Shown: positions 25,141 to 34,293 of the stretch, in pieces
How positions within the stretch are numbered: the first letter of the stretch is position 1
How the letters are laid out: the number at the start of each line of letters is the position of its first letter
Assembly: GCA_031459765.1 (NCBI GenBank)
Contig: JAVKHY010000005.1
Coordinates: 86,344 to 150,343 of the forward strand
DNA: 64,000 bases
DNA from: Armatimonadota bacterium
GTDB taxonomy: Bacteria > Sysuimicrobiota > Sysuimicrobiia > Sysuimicrobiales > Kaftiobacteriaceae
Direction of reading: 5' to 3'
Translations under genes and position numbers: made by a program
Notes under the pieces: model-generated
Told to the model about the DNA's origin: nothing
The model's input: the letters and a program-made list of their open reading frames with translations, nothing else
Database searches by the model: none

Positions 25141-26344
25141 GTGCGGGGCCACCTATCGGGCCGATCCGCTCTACGTCTGCGAGCGGTGCTTCGGACCGTT
25201 GGAGGTCGTCTACGACTACGACCGGCTGGCCGGGCAGCCGCTGCGGCGCCGCTTCGAGTCCGGGCCGCCGTCCATCTGGCGCTACGAGCCGCTGCTGCCC
25301 GTGGACCGCGTCCCGGAGATCGATCTCCAGCCGGGATGGTCTCCGCTCCTTCACGCGCCGCGGCTCGGACGGGAGCTGGGCCTCAGACAACTCTACATCA
25401 AGAACGACGGCGTCAACCCGACCTGGTCCTTCAAGGACCGGGTGGTCGGAGTGGCCGTGGCGGCCGCGCGTCACTTCGGCTTCGAGGTGGTGGCCTGCGC
25501 GTCCACGGGAAATCTCGCCCACGCCGTCGCCGCCCACAGCGCGCGGGCCGGTCTGCGGGCCTGTGTCTTCATCCCGCGGGGACTGGAGCGCGGCAAGGTC
25601 GTGGCCTCCGCCGCCTACGGACCGACCATTGTCGAAGTGGACGGGACCTACGACGAGGTGAACCGTCTTTGCGCGGAGATCGCCGAAGAGCATCCCTGGG
25701 CTTTCGTCAACGTCAACCTCCGGCCCTACTACGCCGAGGGCGGGAAGACGCTCGGGTTCGAAGTCGCGGAGCAGCTGGGCTGGCGGGCTCCCGATCACGT
25801 CGTCGTGCCGGTCGCCTCCGGGAGTCTCCTGGTGAAGATCCACAAAGGGCTGCAGGAGTTCCGGCGGACCGGTGTGATCCCCGCCGGGGGCCACACGCGG
25901 GTGCACGGCGCGCAGGCGGCCGGCTGCAGTCCTGTGGCCCTGGCCTTCGCCGAGGGGCGTGACGAGGTCCGCCCGGTCCGGCCCCAGACCATCGCCCGGT
26001 CCCTGGCCATCGGTGCCCCGGCCGACGGGCGATATGTCCTGCGCATCGCGCGGGAGACCGGCGGGCGCGTCGTCGCCGTATCCGACGAGGAGATCGTGGA
26101 CGCCATGCGCCTGCTGGCCGCCACTGAGGGCATCTTCACCGAAACCGCGGGCGGCGTGACGATCGGCGTCCTGCGGGCGCTGGCCGCCGAAGGCGTCTTC
26201 GGCCCGGACGATGTCGTCGTGGCCTACATCACCGGCATCGGCCTGAAGACGCTGGAGGCGGTCGAAGAGCGCCTGGCGCCGCCGATCCGCATCCCCCCGA
26301 CGCTGCGCGACTTCGAGCGCGCCGTCCTGGACCTCGTGGGATAG
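25112..26344 (+). CDS. Zinc-ribbon threonine-synthase-like PLP enzyme (fold type II)
   Basis: The 410-residue protein starts with a zinc ribbon (C8, C11, C23, C26: RCRECG and VCERCFGP) and continues into a fold-type-II PLP domain. The PLP lysine is K108 in NPTWSFKDR, followed by the phosphate-binding CASTGNLAHAVAAHSA. Classical threonine synthases usually have PTGSFKDRG; here Trp replaces Gly next to the PLP lysine segment. Family tools would call it ThrC. The gene overlaps thrB by 29 bases and is followed by a CysO/MoaD-like sulfur carrier. The SAM riboswitch plus sulfur carrier suggest it may use O-phosphohomoserine to make homocysteine. Threonine synthase remains the conservative call. Confidence 0.85.
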   Translation: MAAQRLRCRECGATYRADPLYVCERCFGPLEVVYDYDRLAGQPLRRRFESGPPSIWRYEPLLPVDRVPEIDLQPGWSPLLHAPRLGRELGLRQLYIKNDGVNPTWSFKDRVVGVAVAAARHFGFEVVACASTGNLAHAVAAHSARAGLRACVFIPRGLERGKVVASAAYGPTIVEVDGTYDEVNRLCAEIAEEHPWAFVNVNLRPYYAEGGKTLGFEVAEQLGWRAPDHVVVPVASGSLLVKIHKGLQEFRRTGVIPAGGHTRVHGAQAAGCSPVALAFAEGRDEVRPVRPQTIARSLAIGAPADGRYVLRIARETGGRVVAVSDEEIVDAMRLLAATEGIFTETAGGVTIGVLRALAAEGVFGPDDVVVAYITGIGLKTLEAVEERLAPPIRIPPTLRDFERAVLDLVG

Positions 26345-26397
26345 CCCGGGCGCGCTTGGTGCCCGATGGTCTTGAGGCGATGGAGGGAAGAGCACCG

Positions 26398-26670
26398 ATG
26401 GCCACCGTCCGGATCCCCGCTCCGCTGCGGAAACTGACCGGCGACCGGCGCACCGTCCAGGCCGCCGGGAACACCCTGAGCGAGCTCGTGGAGGACCTGG
26501 ATCGCCAGTTTCCCGGCATGAAGGCCCGGCTGGTAGACGGCGAGGGCCAGGTGCTTGCTTTCGTCAACATCTTCGTCAACGATCAGGACATCCGGTTCCT
26601 GCAGGGACTGCAGACGCCCGTCGCCCCGGACGCGGAGGTGGCCATCATCCCCGCCATGGCCGGAGGTTAG
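26398..26670 (+). CDS. CysO/MoaD/ThiS-type sulfur-carrier protein
   Basis: The 90-aa ubiquitin-fold protein ends in PAMAGG, the di-glycine tail that becomes a thiocarboxylate. Its start (MATVRIPAPLRKLTGDRRTVQAAGNTL), the FVNIFVNDQDIRFLQGL core and the AIIPAMAGG end resemble mycobacterial CysO much more than ThiS. CysO-type carriers donate sulfide to PLP enzymes, as in O-phosphoserine-dependent cysteine synthesis. A GGAGGG ribosome site lies 10 bases before the ATG. It sits 53 bases after the PLP gene in the riboswitch operon, so it is the likely sulfur donor for that enzyme. No JAMM protease or activating E1 enzyme is adjacent. Confidence 0.88.
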   Translation: MATVRIPAPLRKLTGDRRTVQAAGNTLSELVEDLDRQFPGMKARLVDGEGQVLAFVNIFVNDQDIRFLQGLQTPVAPDAEVAIIPAMAGG

Positions 26671-26799
26671 CCGGGCGGCCTGTGCCGCTGACGCGGGCGG
26701 ACGACCGCGCGGCGGCCGGCCGCGCTATAGTGAGGAGGGATGGCCCGCGAACAGTCCGGCCAGACCCAACGAGGCAACGTTCGTCGAGTCGCGGCGCCC

Positions 26800-27300
26800 G
26801 TGACCTCTCGATCCGCAGGGATCCTGCTCCTGGCCCTTCTGGCCGCGTCCGGCTGCCGGCCGTCCGCGCCCGCCGAGGTCTCCGTCTTCTTTACCCGCGC
26901 CGAGGGGAATGCGTTCGTGGTGGCGGAAGTCCGGCGGGCGGTCCCCCGGGGGAGTCCCGAGACCCTGCTGCGGGCCGCCTTCGAGGAGCTCCTGCGGGGA
27001 CCGACGGCGGAGGAGCAACGGGACGGCCTGATCAGCGCCATTCCTCCGGGGACCACCCTGCGCCGCCTCCGGATCGTGGACGGAGTGGCCGAGGTGGACT
27101 TCTCCCGGGAATTTGAAGCCGGAGGCGGCAGCGCCAGCATGCTGGGGCGATTCTGGCAGGTGGTCTACACCGGAACCCAGTTTCCCCAGGCCCGGCGCGT
27201 GCAGATTTTGATCGACGGCGAGCGACGGGAGGCCATGGGCGGAGAGGGCGTGGTCATCGAGGAGCCGGTCGGCCGCCCACCGACGCCGCCCCGGTTCTAG
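26800..27300 (+). CDS. GerMN-domain lipoprotein
   Basis: From the GTG start the protein opens with a short lipoprotein signal peptide, ILLLALLAASGC, with the lipobox Cys at residue 19. One GerMN domain follows (VSVFFTRAEGN... ETLLRAAFEELLRGPTAEEQRDGLISAIPPGTTLRRLRIVDGVAEVDFS). GerMN domains occur in spore-germination and other envelope lipoproteins. An in-frame ATG at 26740 gives 20 extra residues, but a TATAGT -10-like box (26726-26731) and a ribosome site one base from that ATG argue against it. This does not by itself prove sporulation. Confidence 0.78.
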   Translation: MTSRSAGILLLALLAASGCRPSAPAEVSVFFTRAEGNAFVVAEVRRAVPRGSPETLLRAAFEELLRGPTAEEQRDGLISAIPPGTTLRRLRIVDGVAEVDFSREFEAGGGSASMLGRFWQVVYTGTQFPQARRVQILIDGERREAMGGEGVVIEEPVGRPPTPPRF

Positions 27301-27373
27301 CGCCGGGGGCGAGCGCAGGAAAGATCGGGGAGTCGGGGAATCCCCCAACCATCACCGCTGCGGTGTGCCGTTC

Positions 27374-28597
27374 ATGCCGAGCGAAGTCTTCGCCGAAGAT
27401 CTCGAGAGGCTGCTGGAGCAGCTGGAAGGGGTGGCTGCGGCACGCATCGTCGCCACCGACGCAGGCGAGATCGACCGCATCTACGTGACTGCGTCGGGCG
27501 AGAGCGACGAGGCGAAGGTGCGCCAGATGGTGGCCGCCGCCCTCATGTCCCGGTACTCTCTGGCCGTCGATGCCTGGCGGATCCGCGTCGCCCGGCTGCG
27601 CGAGGCGCGCCCGGCGTCTCCCCGCTGGTCCCTGCACAGGGTGGAAGAGGTTCTCACGGCCACACAGACGCGCGTCACCGTGGAGTTGCGATCCGAGGAC
27701 TCGGGCCGGGCGCCGCGGATCGGCACGGCGCGGGGGCCCACCGATGCGGCCGGCCGGCTGCGCACGGCGGCCCAGGCGGTCCTCGATGCTTTGAAGCCGT
27801 CTTTCGAAGAGGACGAGCGTCGGGCCCTGGTCGAGGCGATCCTGCCCGTGACCCTTGCTACGGGGAGGGCCGTGCTCGTGGCCGTTTCGGTCACCGGCGC
27901 CTCCACCGCCGAGCGCTACGTCGGTGCGGCGCTGGTAGAAGGCAGTGAGGCTGAGGCCGTGATCGCGGCCACCCTCGATGCCGTCGGCAAGCGGGGAGCG
28001 CCCCATCGGGGGCGGGGGTGGATGATGCGGGACCGTCGTGAAGAACTGGAGTCGATGGAGGCGCACTACCGCCGCCTGCGGGAGCCGCAGCGGCTGATGC
28101 CCCGGCCGGCCCGTGCTCCCCACGAGAGGGGTCCGGACGATCTGGGGGCGGAGCCCCCGACGGGCGGACCGGAGCCGCCGGACCGCCCCGAGGCCCCCTC
28201 CGTCGAAGGGTTCGTCTCCGAGACGTTTACAGCCGAGGAACGACCCGCCGGCCGCCCGTCCCTTCCGCCCGCGCCCGACACCGGCCGGGGGGAGGAGGGC
28301 GTCACCACGCTGGAGCAGATCAGACCCGAGCGTCAGGGAGGTGTCGAGGTGGCCCAGCCGATGAACCGTGTGACCCCTTCGCCCAGGAGTTCGATGGAGG
28401 ACGATTTCCTCCGCCACCTGGTGGCCACGGCGACGCCGGTGCACATCCGATGCCGCGACGGATACGAAATTCTCGGCGGCGTCGTCCGGGAGTTCGGGAC
28501 CTACAGCCTGCAGGTGGAGACCGATGCCGGCCGGGAGCTGGTCTTCAAGCACGGGATCATCTCCATCCGGCCGATGAGCGCGAGGTCCGTTGGCTGA
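27374..28597 (+). CDS. Multidomain protein with C-terminal Hfq (Sm-like) RNA-binding domain
   Basis: The 407-residue protein has an N-terminal alpha/beta region (about 8-75), a second alpha/beta region (about 98-206), a disordered Pro/Arg/Glu/Gly-rich linker (210-340), and a final ~60-residue domain that reads as Hfq. In that domain, [38 protein letters not shown] (Sm1) and [12 protein letters not shown] (Sm2, with the KH signature at 392-393) follow Hfq order and spacing. The first two domains are not recognised. An ATG at codon 341 with AGGAG four bases upstream could yield a stand-alone 67-aa Hfq. The gene overlaps the carboxyltransferase start by 8 bases, placing it at the head of the propionyl-CoA operon. 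Confidence 0.75.
   Translation: MPSEVFAEDLERLLEQLEGVAAARIVATDAGEIDRIYVTASGESDEAKVRQMVAAALMSRYSLAVDAWRIRVARLREARPASPRWSLHRVEEVLTATQTRVTVELRSEDSGRAPRIGTARGPTDAAGRLRTAAQAVLDALKPSFEEDERRALVEAILPVTLATGRAVLVAVSVTGASTAERYVGAALVEGSEAEAVIAATLDAVGKRGAPHRGRGWMMRDRREELESMEAHYRRLREPQRLMPRPARAPHERGPDDLGAEPPTGGPEPPDRPEAPSVEGFVSETFTAEERPAGRPSLPPAPDTGRGEEGVTTLEQIRPERQGGVEVAQPMNRVTPSPRSSMEDDFLRHLVATATPVHIRCRDGYEILGGVVREFGTYSLQVETDAGRELVFKHGIISIRPMSARSVG
28394..28597 (+). other. hfq: Possible internally initiated Hfq (67 aa) within the 27374 gene
   Basis: The in-frame ATG at 28394 is preceded by AGGAG (28385-28389) and opens exactly at the Hfq-like domain ([10 protein letters not shown]). The product would have normal Hfq core length. 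The long product has no comparable ribosome site at its own start. This is an inference from the signal; expression is not shown. Confidence 0.4.
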
Positions 28598-30137
28598 CGA
28601 CCGCATTGCCGACCTCCGGGCGCGCAAGGCGCGCATTCGCGGACTCGGCGGTCCCGAGCGGATCGAGCGGCAGCACGCGGCGGGGAAGCTGACCGCCCGC
28701 GAGCGCATCGATCTCCTCCTCGATCCCGGATCCTTCGTCGAGCTGGACATCTTCGTCACCCATCAGGCCCGCCACTTCGGCATGGAGAAGACGGAGGCCC
28801 CGGCCGACGGCGTGGTCACCGGCTACGGGACCATCGACGGCCGGCCGGTCTACCTCTTCTCCCAGGACTTTACCGTGCTGGGCGGATCCCTGGGCGAGGC
28901 GCATGCGGCGAAGATCTGCAAGGTGATGGACCTGGCCCTGCGCACCGGCGCCCCGGTGATCGGCCTCAACGACTCGGGGGGAGCGCGCATCCAGGAAGGC
29001 GTGGCCAGCCTGGGCGGCTACGCGGAGATCTTCTATCGGAACACGCTGGCCAGCGGGGTCATCCCGCAGATCTCGGCCATCATGGGACCCTGCGCCGGCG
29101 GGGCGGTGTACTCTCCGGCGATCACCGACTTTACCATCATGGTCCGGGGCACCAGCTACATGTTCGTCACCGGCCCCCAGGTGGTGCGCGCCGTCACCCG
29201 CGAGGATGTCGGCTTCGAGGAACTGGGCGGGGCCGAGGTCCACGCCCGGCGCAGCGGCGTGGCGCACTTCGTCGCCGAGGACGACGCGGAATGCCTGCAG
29301 CTCATCCGCCGGCTGCTCGGCTACCTCCCGTCCAACAACCTCGACGATCCGCCCCGCGGGCCCTCCACGGACGACCCGCAGCGCATGGACGAGGCCTTGA
29401 ACACCCTGGTCCCCGAAGACCCCGCCCGGCCCTACGACATGCTGGAGGTGATCCGCCGCATCGTGGACCACGACTCCTTCCTCGAAGTGCAGCCCCACTA
29501 CGCGCAGAATCTGATTACCGGTTTCGCCCGGCTGGACGGGAGGCCGGTCGGGATCGTCGCCCAGCAACCCGCGGTGCTGGCCGGCGTGCTGGACATCGCC
29601 TCCTCCACGAAGGGGGCGCGCTTTGTCCGGTTCTGCGACGCCTTCAACATTCCGCTGGTGACCTTCGTGGACGTGCCGGGCTTCCTGCCCGGCGTGGAGC
29701 AGGAACACGGCGGGATCATCCGTCACGGCGCCAAACTGCTCTTCGCCTACTGCGAGGCCACCGTGCCCAAGCTGACGGTGATCACCCGCAAGGCCTACGG
29801 CGGCGCCTACGACGTTATGTCCAGCAAGCACGTCCGGGGCGATCTCAATCTGGCCTGGCCCACCGCCGAGGTCGCGGTGATGGGCCCGGAGGGCGCCATC
29901 GAGATCATCTTCCGCAAGGAGCTCAGCGAGGCCGAGGACCCCGCCGCGCTGCGCGCCCGTCTGGTGGCCGACTACCGCGCTCAGTTCGCCAACCCCTACG
30001 TGGCCGCCGCGCGGGGATACCTGGACGACGTCATCGAGCCCCGGGAGACCCGGCCGCGCCTGATTTCCGCGCTGGCCGTGCTCGCCGCCAAGCGTCAGTC
30101 GCTTCCGCGCAAGAAGCACGGGAATATCCCCCTGTAG
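28590..30137 (+). CDS. Acyl-CoA (propionyl/methylmalonyl) carboxyltransferase beta subunit
   Basis: The 515-aa carboxyltransferase has both crotonase-like halves. [17 protein letters not shown] and [17 protein letters not shown] form the first oxyanion region. [24 protein letters not shown] and [12 protein letters not shown] form the second. This is the PccB/MmdA family; with biotin carboxylase and carrier downstream it should carboxylate propionyl-CoA to methylmalonyl-CoA. The start is a TTG at 28590 with GAGG upstream, overlapping the preceding stop by 8 bases. A membrane decarboxylase subunit is absent, which favours carboxylase over sodium-pumping decarboxylase. Confidence 0.93.
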   Translation: MADDRIADLRARKARIRGLGGPERIERQHAAGKLTARERIDLLLDPGSFVELDIFVTHQARHFGMEKTEAPADGVVTGYGTIDGRPVYLFSQDFTVLGGSLGEAHAAKICKVMDLALRTGAPVIGLNDSGGARIQEGVASLGGYAEIFYRNTLASGVIPQISAIMGPCAGGAVYSPAITDFTIMVRGTSYMFVTGPQVVRAVTREDVGFEELGGAEVHARRSGVAHFVAEDDAECLQLIRRLLGYLPSNNLDDPPRGPSTDDPQRMDEALNTLVPEDPARPYDMLEVIRRIVDHDSFLEVQPHYAQNLITGFARLDGRPVGIVAQQPAVLAGVLDIASSTKGARFVRFCDAFNIPLVTFVDVPGFLPGVEQEHGGIIRHGAKLLFAYCEATVPKLTVITRKAYGGAYDVMSSKHVRGDLNLAWPTAEVAVMGPEGAIEIIFRKELSEAEDPAALRARLVADYRAQFANPYVAAARGYLDDVIEPRETRPRLISALAVLAAKRQSLPRKKHGNIPL

Positions 30138-30211
30138 CCGACGGTCGGGGGAGAGGAGGGAGACGGGCCGCGGGTAGAACAGTGTACCCAGTTCTCCCCA
30201 CGGTGGTGGCC

Positions 30212-30715
30212 ATGCCGGAAAGCACGACAACCCTGCGTCTCGAGTACGTGTCCGCCGGCGACGGGAAGTTCCGCGACTGGCTGCGGCGGTACCGGGAGGA
30301 AATTACCGGCGAACCCCCGCCGGAGGAGTGGCTGGACGCCTACATCCGGCACATCTTCAGCGAGCAGGGCAAGAGCCGCCACATCTGGTGGGCCCTGGAC
30401 CACGCGCGTCCGGTGGGCTTCGCCGTGGCCATCATCTCCCCTCCGGTCGCGGGGAATCCGCGCCCCCAGGGCACGATCGCCGAATTCTTCATCTATCCCG
30501 AGTACCGGCGCGAGGGCTACGGCCGGCGGATGGCCGAGGCGGTGATCGAGTTTCTCCGGAGCCGGGGAGTGCAGGATATCCACGCCTCCGTGACCCGCAA
30601 CAACGTCCGCGGGCTGCGCTTCTGGGAATCCTGCAGTTTCGAGATCTCGCGGTACGTCCTCGTGCACCGCCCCGGGCTGCGGCGCGAGGAGGAAGAGGAC
30701 GAGGACGAGCTCTAG
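30212..30715 (+). CDS. GNAT-family N-acetyltransferase
   Basis: The 167-residue protein has a GNAT core with the acetyl-CoA pyrophosphate loop YRREGYGRRMAEAVIEFL (motif A) and the preceding GTIAEFFIYPEY strand. The C terminus is a run of acidic residues (EEEEDEDEL). It sits between the carboxyltransferase and biotin carboxylase genes, 17 bases from the latter. A role in acetylating enzymes of the pathway is possible but unproven; a tRNA, peptide or small-molecule acceptor is equally open. Confidence 0.8.
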   Translation: MPESTTTLRLEYVSAGDGKFRDWLRRYREEITGEPPPEEWLDAYIRHIFSEQGKSRHIWWALDHARPVGFAVAIISPPVAGNPRPQGTIAEFFIYPEYRREGYGRRMAEAVIEFLRSRGVQDIHASVTRNNVRGLRFWESCSFEISRYVLVHRPGLRREEEEDEDEL

Positions 30716-30731
30716 TCGCCGTCCCTGGTCG

Positions 30732-32192
30732 GTGCTCATCGCCAACCGGGGAGAGATCGCCCTGCGGGTCATCCGGGCCTGCCGCGAGCTCGGGTATCGC
30801 GCCGTCGCCGTCTATTCTCCGGTGGACCGGACCGCTCCCCACGCCGTCTTCGCCGATGAGGCCCACCCGCTGCCCGGCGACTCCCCCGCCGACAGCTACC
30901 TGAACATCGGGACGCTGATCGAGATTGCCCGTGCCGCCCGGGTGGACGCCGTCCACCCGGGCTACGGATTCCTGGCCGAGAACCCCGCCTTTGCCCGGGC
31001 CTGCGAGCAGGCCGGATTGGCCTTTGTCGGGCCGCCGTCCGATGTCCTGGCGATCTGCGGTGACAAGGCGCGGACGCGGGCCCAGGTCGCCGCCGCGGGC
31101 GTGCCCGTGCTGCCCGGCACCGCTCCCCTGGACGACGAGGAGGTGTCCGGGGCGGCCCTCCGGATCGGCTTTCCGCTGCTGGTCAAGGCCGCCGGCGGCG
31201 GCGGCGGCAAGGGCATTCACCTCGTCCGGTCGGCCGACGAGTTGGGGAATGTGGTGCGCCTGGCCCGCGGCGAGGCGCAGGCCGCCTTTGGCGACAGCCG
31301 GATCTATCTCGAACGCTGGCTGCCGGGGGCGCGACACATCGAGGTCCAGGTGCTCGCCGACGGGACCGGCCGCGTGCTGGCGCTGGGGGAGCGGGACTGT
31401 TCGGTGCAGCGCCGTCACCAGAAGCTCATCGAGGAGTCGCCGGCCCCCTCCCTCGACCCCCCGATGCGCCAGCGGCTCCTGCGCTTTGGGGTGACCGCCG
31501 CCGAAGCGATCGGCTACCGCGGGGCCGGCACCGTGGAGTTCCTGGTGGGCGGGGAGGAGTGCTATTTCCTCGAGATCAACGCGCGCCTGCAGGTGGAACA
31601 TCCCGTGACCGAGGTCGTCACCGGGATCGATCTCGTGGCCGAGCAACTCCACATCGCGCGCCACGGCGCGATGAGCGTCCGGGAGGCCCCCGCCCCGCGC
31701 GGCCATGCCCTGGAGTGCCGCATCAGCGCCGAGGATCCCCACCAGGGCTTTCTGCCCTCCCTGGGGCGGATTACGGCCGTGCGGGAACCCGGCGGTCCCG
31801 GAGTTCGGGTGGACAGCGGTCTGGCCCCGGGCCTCGAGGTGACGCGCCACTACGATCCGCTGCTCGCCAAGGTCATCACCTGGGGGCCGTCGCGCAGGAC
31901 GGCGATGGCGCGGATGCGGCGCGCCCTGGAGGAGATGGTCGTGGACGGCGTGGCCACCACGATCCCCTTCCACCTCTGGGCGCTGGCCGATCCGGAGTTC
32001 GTCGCGGCCCGCCACACCACGGCCTTCGTCTCGCGGTGGGAGGCGCACAGGCCGGGCCGCCACGAGCGCACGGCGATCATCGCCGCCGCCGCGGCGGCCT
32101 TCCTCCGGGAGCAGGAACCCCGACTCCCCGCCGCCGTTCCCCCCGGGGGCTGGCTTCGGGCCGCCCGCGAAGAGGGGTTGCGGGGTGGCTGA
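30732..32192 (+). CDS. Acyl-CoA carboxylase biotin carboxylase subunit
   Basis: The enzyme carboxylates biotin on the carrier protein using ATP and bicarbonate. The 486-aa sequence has the full order of motifs: VLIANRGEIALRVIRACRELG, HPGYGFLAENPAFA, KAAGGGGGKGIHLV (ATP-grasp glycine loop), ARHIEVQVLAD, ERDCSVQRRHQKLIEESP, FLEINARLQVEHPVTE and the biotin-carboxylase C domain. GTG (30732) is the only reasonable start and lacks a clear ribosome site, so it may be translationally coupled to the GNAT gene. Its stop overlaps the biotin-carrier start. Confidence 0.94.
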   Translation: MLIANRGEIALRVIRACRELGYRAVAVYSPVDRTAPHAVFADEAHPLPGDSPADSYLNIGTLIEIARAARVDAVHPGYGFLAENPAFARACEQAGLAFVGPPSDVLAICGDKARTRAQVAAAGVPVLPGTAPLDDEEVSGAALRIGFPLLVKAAGGGGGKGIHLVRSADELGNVVRLARGEAQAAFGDSRIYLERWLPGARHIEVQVLADGTGRVLALGERDCSVQRRHQKLIEESPAPSLDPPMRQRLLRFGVTAAEAIGYRGAGTVEFLVGGEECYFLEINARLQVEHPVTEVVTGIDLVAEQLHIARHGAMSVREAPAPRGHALECRISAEDPHQGFLPSLGRITAVREPGGPGVRVDSGLAPGLEVTRHYDPLLAKVITWGPSRRTAMARMRRALEEMVVDGVATTIPFHLWALADPEFVAARHTTAFVSRWEAHRPGRHERTAIIAAAAAAFLREQEPRLPAAVPPGGWLRAAREEGLRGG

Positions 32193-32694
32193 ATACGTGG
32201 TGAGCCACGGAGGCCGTGCTCATGTGGTCACGGTGGAGCGCGACGGGGATCGCCTGCGCGTGACCCTGGACGGCCAGCCCTGTCTGGTGACCCTGGAGCG
32301 GTACCTCGGAGCCACCTGCTTTCTCCTGGGCGAAGGATCCCTGAGGACGCCGGTCGTCATCCGGTCCACGGCCGGAGAGCACCTGGTCGAGATCGGGGAC
32401 GAGCAGTACCGGCTGCAGGTGGAGCCGCGCCTGCCCATTGCGCGCCGGGGAGGCGGTCCTGCCGCGGCGGGACCGCAGGAACTCCGCGCCCCGATGCCCG
32501 GGCTGGTCGTGGCCGTGGAGGTCGCCGCCGGCGATGCGGTCAGCGCCGGACAGGTCCTGCTCATCATCGAGGCCATGAAGATGCAGAGCGAGATCCGGGC
32601 CCCCGCCTCCGGTCGTGTCCTCTCCCTCGGCGTTCGGCCCGGCGAGGAGGTGGCGGGGGGAGCGGTGCTGGCGGTGATCGAACCTACGGGGTAG
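32185..32694 (+). CDS. Biotin carboxyl carrier protein of the acyl-CoA carboxylase
   Basis: The 169-residue protein has an N-terminal beta-rich domain, a short Gly/Ala/Pro linker, and a C-terminal biotinyl domain (about 97-168). The biotinylated lysine is K132 in EAMKM. It shuttles carboxybiotin between the biotin carboxylase encoded just upstream (8-base overlap, GTG start) and the carboxyltransferase at 28590. The extra N-terminal domain resembles the BT-type linker of propionyl-CoA carboxylases, consistent with an acyl-CoA rather than acetyl-CoA enzyme. Confidence 0.93.
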   Translation: MAEYVVSHGGRAHVVTVERDGDRLRVTLDGQPCLVTLERYLGATCFLLGEGSLRTPVVIRSTAGEHLVEIGDEQYRLQVEPRLPIARRGGGPAAAGPQELRAPMPGLVVAVEVAAGDAVSAGQVLLIIEAMKMQSEIRAPASGRVLSLGVRPGEEVAGGAVLAVIEPTG

Positions 32695-32700
32695 CGGACG

Positions 32701-34290
32701 ATGGACGAGGCAAAGCGGTCCTCCAGGATCGAGACGGCCGACGGCATCGAGATCAAGACCGTGTTCACGCCGGCCGACGTCCCCGCGGGGGAGTCCGGCC
32801 GGCCCGGCGAGTTCCCCTATACGCGGGGGATCCATCCCACGATGTACCGCGGCCGGCTGTGGACGATGCGCCAGTACGCCGGCTACGGCACGGCGGAGGA
32901 GACGAACCGCCGCTTCCACCTCCTCCTGAGCGAAGGCCAGACCGGGCTCTCCGTCGCCTTCGACCTGCCCACCCAGATGGGCTACGACTCCGACCACCCG
33001 CAGGCCGAGGCCGAGGTGGGCAAGGCCGGCGTGGCCGTCGACACCCTGGCCGATATGGAGACGTTGCTGCAGGGGATCCCGCTTGACCGCGTGACGACCT
33101 CCATGACGATCAACGCCACGGCGGCGATCCTGCTGGCGATGTACATCGTCGTGGCCGAGCGCCAGGGGATCCCGCCGTCGTCCCTGGGCGGCACCGTGCA
33201 GAACGACATCCTCAAGGAGTACATCGCCCGGGGGACCTACATCTTCCCGCCCGGACCGTCCCTCCGCCTGGTGACGGACGTCTTCCGGTACTGCGCCGAC
33301 CATCTGCCCCGGTGGCACCCGATCAGCGTCAGCGGCTACCACATCCGCGAGGCGGGAGCGACCGCCGTGCAGGAGGTGGCCTTTACGCTGGCGGACGGCC
33401 TGACGTATCTGCGGGCCGCGGTCGACGCCGGTCTGGACGTGGACCGCATCGCGCCGCGCCTCAGCTTCTTCTTCGCGGCGCAGATGAACCTGCTGGAAGA
33501 AGTGGCGAAGTTCCGCGCCGCGCGCCGGCTGTGGGCACATCTGGTCCGCGACCGTCTCGGGGCGAAGGATCCGCGCTCGCAGATGCTGCGCTTCCACACC
33601 CAGACCGCCGGGGTGGCCCTCACCGCCCAGCAGCCGGAGAACAACGTCGTCCGCGTCACCCTGCAGGCCCTGGCCGCCGTGCTGGGAGGGACGCAGTCGC
33701 TCCACACCAACGCCATGGACGAGGCCCTGGCCCTGCCCACCGAGGCGTCCGCGCTGCTGGCGCTGCGCACGCAGCAGATCCTGGCCTTCGAGAGCGGCGT
33801 CGCCGAGACCGTCGATCCGCTGGGCGGCGCCTATGCGGTGGAATACCTCACCGCCGAGATCGAGCGGCGCGCCCGGGAGTTGATCGAGCAGTTGGAGGAA
33901 GCGGGGGGAATGCTTCGGGCCATCGAGAGCGGCCTGGTGCAGCGCCTGATCGCCGAAGCCGCCTACCGCGAGTCGCAGCGCATCGAGCGGGGCGAGCAGG
34001 TGGTGGTCGGCGTCAACCGCTTCACCACAGGCGAGACCGTCCGCCCCCGAATCCTGCGGGTGCCCGAGGAGGTGGTCCGGCGGCAGCAGGCCCGTCTGGC
34101 CGAGATCCGGCGGCGGCGCGACGGTGCCCTGGTGGAGCGCGCCCTCACCCGGTTGCGCGGGGCCGCGGCGGGTCGGGAGAACCTGATGCCCTTCATCCTC
34201 GATGCGGTGCGCGTCCATGCCACCCTGGGCGAGATCTGCGACGTGCTGCGTGCCGTCTTCGGCGTGCACCGTCCGGCCGTGACCGTTTAG
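32701..34290 (+). CDS. Methylmalonyl-CoA mutase, catalytic (large) subunit
   Basis: The 529-aa catalytic domain is complete but has no B12-binding DxHxxG domain, so it is the large subunit of a split mutase. Specificity residues are readable: Y59 (RQYAGYG) and R177 ([10 protein letters not shown]) match the Tyr and Arg of methylmalonyl-CoA mutase; the isobutyryl-CoA mutase subfamily has Phe and Gln there. [12 protein letters not shown] and [20 protein letters not shown] are also present. It follows the biotin carrier by 6 bases and is followed by meaB and the epimerase. The B12-binding small subunit is not in the window. Confidence 0.93.
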   Translation: MDEAKRSSRIETADGIEIKTVFTPADVPAGESGRPGEFPYTRGIHPTMYRGRLWTMRQYAGYGTAEETNRRFHLLLSEGQTGLSVAFDLPTQMGYDSDHPQAEAEVGKAGVAVDTLADMETLLQGIPLDRVTTSMTINATAAILLAMYIVVAERQGIPPSSLGGTVQNDILKEYIARGTYIFPPGPSLRLVTDVFRYCADHLPRWHPISVSGYHIREAGATAVQEVAFTLADGLTYLRAAVDAGLDVDRIAPRLSFFFAAQMNLLEEVAKFRAARRLWAHLVRDRLGAKDPRSQMLRFHTQTAGVALTAQQPENNVVRVTLQALAAVLGGTQSLHTNAMDEALALPTEASALLALRTQQILAFESGVAETVDPLGGAYAVEYLTAEIERRARELIEQLEEAGGMLRAIESGLVQRLIAEAAYRESQRIERGEQVVVGVNRFTTGETVRPRILRVPEEVVRRQQARLAEIRRRRDGALVERALTRLRGAAAGRENLMPFILDAVRVHATLGEICDVLRAVFGVHRPAVTV

Positions 34291-34293
34291 GCC

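Noticed and set aside
26113..26125. GCCACTG resembling a cobalamin-riboswitch B12 box
   Set aside because: It lies inside the ThrC-like coding sequence with no other conserved riboswitch parts; the methylmalonyl-CoA cluster also has no B12 riboswitch upstream.
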